Origin: Ilumatobacteraceae bacterium
GTDB taxonomy: Bacteria; Actinomycetota; Acidimicrobiia; Acidimicrobiales; Ilumatobacteraceae
Assembly (NCBI GenBank): GCA_033344875.1
Contig: JAWPMO010000001.1
Coordinates: 4,303,595 to 4,367,594 of the forward strand
Length of the DNA stretch: 64,000 nt
Direction of reading: 5' to 3'
Each line of letters starts with the position of its first letter. The first letter of the stretch is position 1. Made by a program: the position numbers and the translations under genes. The notes under the pieces are model-generated. The model did no database searches and was not told the DNA's origin. It saw only the letters and a program-made list of their open reading frames with translations. Below, in pieces: positions 61,697 through 64,000 of the stretch.

Positions 61697-63451
61697 CTAT
61701 GCGATGACCGCGACCACGTCGCCGCCGCCGACGGTGTCGCCGGCAGCGACCTTGATCTCGGTGACCGTGCCGGCCTTCTCGGCGTTGATCTGGTTCTCCA
61801 TCTTCATCGCTTCGAGCACGACGACGCCTTGGCCGACCTCGACCTCCTGGCCGACCTCGACCAGGAGCTTGACGATCGTGCCCTGCATCGGCACCGTGAC
61901 ATCGCCGGACGCGGCGGCACCGCCGCCGCTCGACGCAGCCCGCTTCTTCTTGGCCTTGGCGGCCGGGGCCGCGACACCTGCCGACTCGGGCACCCACATC
62001 TTGACGGCGAAACGCTTGCCGTTGACCTCGACGGTGGTGGTGCGCTCGATCATCGGTTCGTCGTCGTCGGCGGGCGGGTCGGCGGTGGTACCGCCGACGC
62101 CCGAGAGGTCGAGCGTTTCCTCGACCCACTTGGTGGAGTGCTCGACGGCTTGGAAGTCGGGGTGCCGGAGGATCGCCAGGTCGGCCGGAACGGTGGTGGC
62201 GACACCTTCGATCACGAGTTCGTCGAGTGCGCGGATGGTGCGGGCGATGCAGATGTCGCGATCGCGACCCCACACGATGAGCTTGCCGACGAGGTTGTCG
62301 TAGTACTGGCTGATCTCGTCACCGGACTCGTACCCGGAGTCGAAGCGCACGCCGAACCCGTCGGGGGCGGTCAGCTTGCTGATCGGCCCCGGTGACGGGA
62401 GGAACTTGCCGCCCGCCGGGTCCTCGGCGTTGATGCGGATCTCGATCCCGTGGCCGTATCGACGGGCTGCCACCTGGTCTTGGCTCATGGGGAGCGGCTC
62501 GCCCGCGGCGACGCGGATCTGCCACTCGACCAGGTCGATGCCGGTCACGACCTCGGTGACCGGGTGCTCGACCTGGAGTCGGGTGTTCATCTCGAGGAAG
62601 AAGAATTCGCCGTCCTGATAGATGAACTCGACCGTGCCGGCGTTGTAGTAGCCGACCGCCTTCGCCGCCTTGACGGCTGCCTCGCCCATCGCGTCTTCGA
62701 CGCCGTCGGGCAGGCCGGGCGCCGGTGCCTCTTCGATCAGCTTCTGGTGCCGGCGTTGCGCCGAGCAGTCGCGGGTCGAGACCCACACGACATCGCCCTG
62801 CTGGTCGCCGACGATCTGGACCTCGACGTGTCGGGGCCAGGTGAGGTATCGCTCCACGTAGACCTCGTCGCGGCCGAAGAACGACTTGGCCTCACGCTGC
62901 GCCGATGCGTACGCATCGTCGACCTCGCCGGCCGACTGCACGACCTTCATGCCGCGACCGCCACCGCCGTACGCCGCCTTGATGCAGACCGGCCAACCGA
63001 ACTCGTTGCCGAAGTCGCGGATGTCGTCGGGTCCCTTGGCGAACTCGGTCGTACCGGGGACGATCGGTGCGCCGCCGCGCTGGGCTGCGAGGCGGGACGA
63101 CACCTTGTCGCCCATCTCGTCGATCGCCTCGGGCGGGGGGCCGATCCAGGTGACGCCTTCGGCCATGATCGCTCGGGCGAAGTCGGGGTTCTCCGAGAAG
63201 AAGCCGTAGCCGGGGTGTACGGCGTCGGCGCCGCTGTCGCGGATGGCGGTCAGGATGGCGTCGGTGTTCAGGTAGCTCTCGGCGGCCGTTTGTCCGCCCA
63301 AGGCGAACGCCTCGTCGGCGAGACGCACGTGGAGCGCGTTGCGGTCGAGCTCGGAGTACACGGCGACGGTCGAGATACCGAGTTCGCGAGCGGCACGGAT
63401 GACCCGCACGGCGATCTCGCCCCGGTTGGCGATCAAGATCTTCTTCAGCAC
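61697..63451 (-). CDS. Acyl-CoA carboxylase alpha subunit: biotin carboxylase fused to biotin carboxyl carrier domain
   Basis: 584 aa. The N-terminal biotin carboxylase domain (1-450) starts KKILIANRGEIAVRVIRAARELG and contains the ATP-grasp glycine loop YGGGGRGM and the EMNTRLQVEHPVTE active-site segment. A linker follows, then a BCCP domain with the biotinylated lysine K550 in EAMKMENQI, 34 residues from the end. It carboxylates its own biotin with bicarbonate and ATP; a separate beta subunit then carboxylates acetyl- or propionyl-CoA. With the methylmalonyl-CoA mutase at 30 kb it may serve propionyl-CoA metabolism. GTG start at 63451. The biotin ligase gene is divergent 19 bases away. Confidence 0.93.
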   Translation of the reverse strand: MLKKILIANRGEIAVRVIRAARELGISTVAVYSELDRNALHVRLADEAFALGGQTAAESYLNTDAILTAIRDSGADAVHPGYGFFSENPDFARAIMAEGVTWIGPPPEAIDEMGDKVSSRLAAQRGGAPIVPGTTEFAKGPDDIRDFGNEFGWPVCIKAAYGGGGRGMKVVQSAGEVDDAYASAQREAKSFFGRDEVYVERYLTWPRHVEVQIVGDQQGDVVWVSTRDCSAQRRHQKLIEEAPAPGLPDGVEDAMGEAAVKAAKAVGYYNAGTVEFIYQDGEFFFLEMNTRLQVEHPVTEVVTGIDLVEWQIRVAAGEPLPMSQDQVAARRYGHGIEIRINAEDPAGGKFLPSPGPISKLTAPDGFGVRFDSGYESGDEISQYYDNLVGKLIVWGRDRDICIARTIRALDELVIEGVATTVPADLAILRHPDFQAVEHSTKWVEETLDLSGVGGTTADPPADDDEPMIERTTTVEVNGKRFAVKMWVPESAGVAAPAAKAKKKRAASSGGGAAASGDVTVPMQGTIVKLLVEVGQEVEVGQGVVVLEAMKMENQINAEKAGTVTEIKVAAGDTVGGGDVVAVIA

Positions 63452-63458
63452 AAGTGCC

Positions 63459-63464
63459 AATGTA
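63459..63464 (-). promoter_or_regulatory. -10-like box of acyl-CoA carboxylase alpha gene
   Basis: Minus-strand TACATT, 7 bases before the GTG at 63451. The plus-strand copy of the same bases overlaps CAATGT (63458-63463), which lies 7 bases before the ligase GTG at 63471, so the two leaderless-type promoters would share the 19-base gap. Confidence 0.45.
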
Positions 63465-63470
63465 GGTGTC

Positions 63471-64000
63471 GTGGACTCGCCGGACCATGTTCGTGGACCA
63501 GAAACCGATGAACCGGCACACGTGGCGTGGCCCGACGGCTGGTCGGTCGAACACGTCGCGGAGACCGGGAGCACCAACGCCGACCTGATCTCGGCGGCCG
63601 AGCGTGGCGCGCCCGATCGCACGGTTCGGTACGCCGACCATCAGACGGCGGGGCGTGGTCGGCTCGATCGTGTGTGGTCGGCTCCGCCCGGTTCGAACCT
63701 GCTCGTGTCGATCCTGTTCCGCGACGTGCCGGCCGATCCGGGTGAGCTGACCCGCCGCGTCGGCCTCGCCGCCGTCGACGCCGCGCGACGGGTCGCGGGG
63801 GTGACGGCCGTGCTCAAGTGGCCGAACGACGTGCTCGTCGGCGACGCCAAGCTCGGGGGCATCCTGGCCCAGCGATCGGGTGACGGCAGTGTGGTGATCG
63901 GTATGGGGCTCAACATCGGTTGGGCGCCCGACGGGGCGGCCCGGCTCGGCGGCGGCATCGCTCCCGCCGACGTGCTGCGCGCGGTGTTGGACGCGTACGA
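63471..64000 (+). CDS. birA: Biotin--[acetyl-CoA-carboxylase] ligase (3' end outside window)
   Basis: About 176 residues are visible, the gene running off the right edge. ETGSTN near 30 is the ATP/biotin-binding start, HQTAGRGRLDRVW (biotin-adenylate loop), KWPNDVLVGDAKLGGIL (catalytic core) and VIGMGLNIGWAP are all present, so this is a BirA/BPL catalytic domain without an N-terminal DNA-binding domain. It activates biotin and attaches it to the carrier lysine of acyl-CoA carboxylases, including K550 of the divergent gene. The start is GTG 63471 (with a 17-residue leader) or GTG 63522, just before the conserved part. Confidence 0.9.
   Translation, partial: MDSPDHVRGPETDEPAHVAWPDGWSVEHVAETGSTNADLISAAERGAPDRTVRYADHQTAGRGRLDRVWSAPPGSNLLVSILFRDVPADPGELTRRVGLAAVDAARRVAGVTAVLKWPNDVLVGDAKLGGILAQRSGDGSVVIGMGLNIGWAPDGAARLGGGIAPADVLRAVLDAY

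Overview
The window is a 64 kb chromosomal segment of a high-GC Gram-positive bacterium, most likely an actinobacterium of the Acidimicrobiia (Ilumatobacter-like). The basis is very high GC, many GTG starts, F420-type enzymes (an LLM-class oxidoreductase and a DUF385/Ddn protein), an actinobacterial-type DapD, an LpdA-type flavoprotein, and secreted proteins with a recurring 'DTR...LNV...GF.TVYPC...SN.N' wall-type repeat. The genus is inference. I saw no rRNA or tRNA gene, CRISPR array, integrase or insertion sequence.

Layout. 1-5.5 kb: end of a class III aminotransferase, a coupled Rieske oxygenase / sarcosine-oxidase-type flavoenzyme pair, and an S15/CocE hydrolase. 5.5-13.5 kb: a five-gene peptide ABC importer (binding protein, two permeases, two ATPases) divergent from an S9 peptidase. 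13.6-16.8 kb: a TetR repressor and methyltransferase sharing a perfect inverted-repeat operator, an SRPBCC protein and an F420 LLM oxidoreductase. 16.9-21.5 kb: a minus-strand amine cluster (acetylpolyamine amidohydrolase/HDAC family, PLP decarboxylase, aldehyde dehydrogenase, SnoaL-like protein). 21.6-25 kb: a heterodimeric ABC exporter. 25-30 kb: RidA, tryptophan 2,3-dioxygenase, a TOPRIM protein, a frameshifted cation:proton antiporter and an alpha/beta hydrolase behind a perfect palindrome.

30-41.4 kb: methylmalonyl-CoA mutase catalytic subunit, a Ddn-like protein, a degenerate diadenylate-cyclase-domain protein, two large secreted proteins sharing C-terminal repeats (a propeller-like protein and a UshA-type 5'-nucleotidase), nitroreductase, pirin, and a coupled MoaD/ThiS-like plus BNR-propeller module. 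41.4-46.1 kb: two tandem paralogous ECF sigma/membrane-partner pairs. 46.1-51.2 kb: a 150-bp inverted-repeat element, LigD-type polymerase, class III aminotransferase, and an ArsR-SRPBCC-DUF2461 operon with small genes. 51.3-64 kb: EamA transporter, secreted hydrolase, dapD-lysS, a VanY-like peptidase, lpdA, TetR, small proteins, and a biotin carboxylase/BCCP subunit divergent from the biotin ligase that should modify it (cut by the window end).

Genes are packed tightly. Successive genes often overlap by 4 or 8 bases (ATGA/GTGA), which indicates translational coupling. Many first genes have no ribosome binding site but carry a -10-like hexamer (nAnnnT, mostly TAnnnT) 6-7 bases before the start codon, which points to widespread leaderless transcription. 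Metabolic themes are amine and peptide catabolism, propionyl/methylmalonyl-CoA metabolism, lysine supply, and redox enzymes using F420 or flavin.
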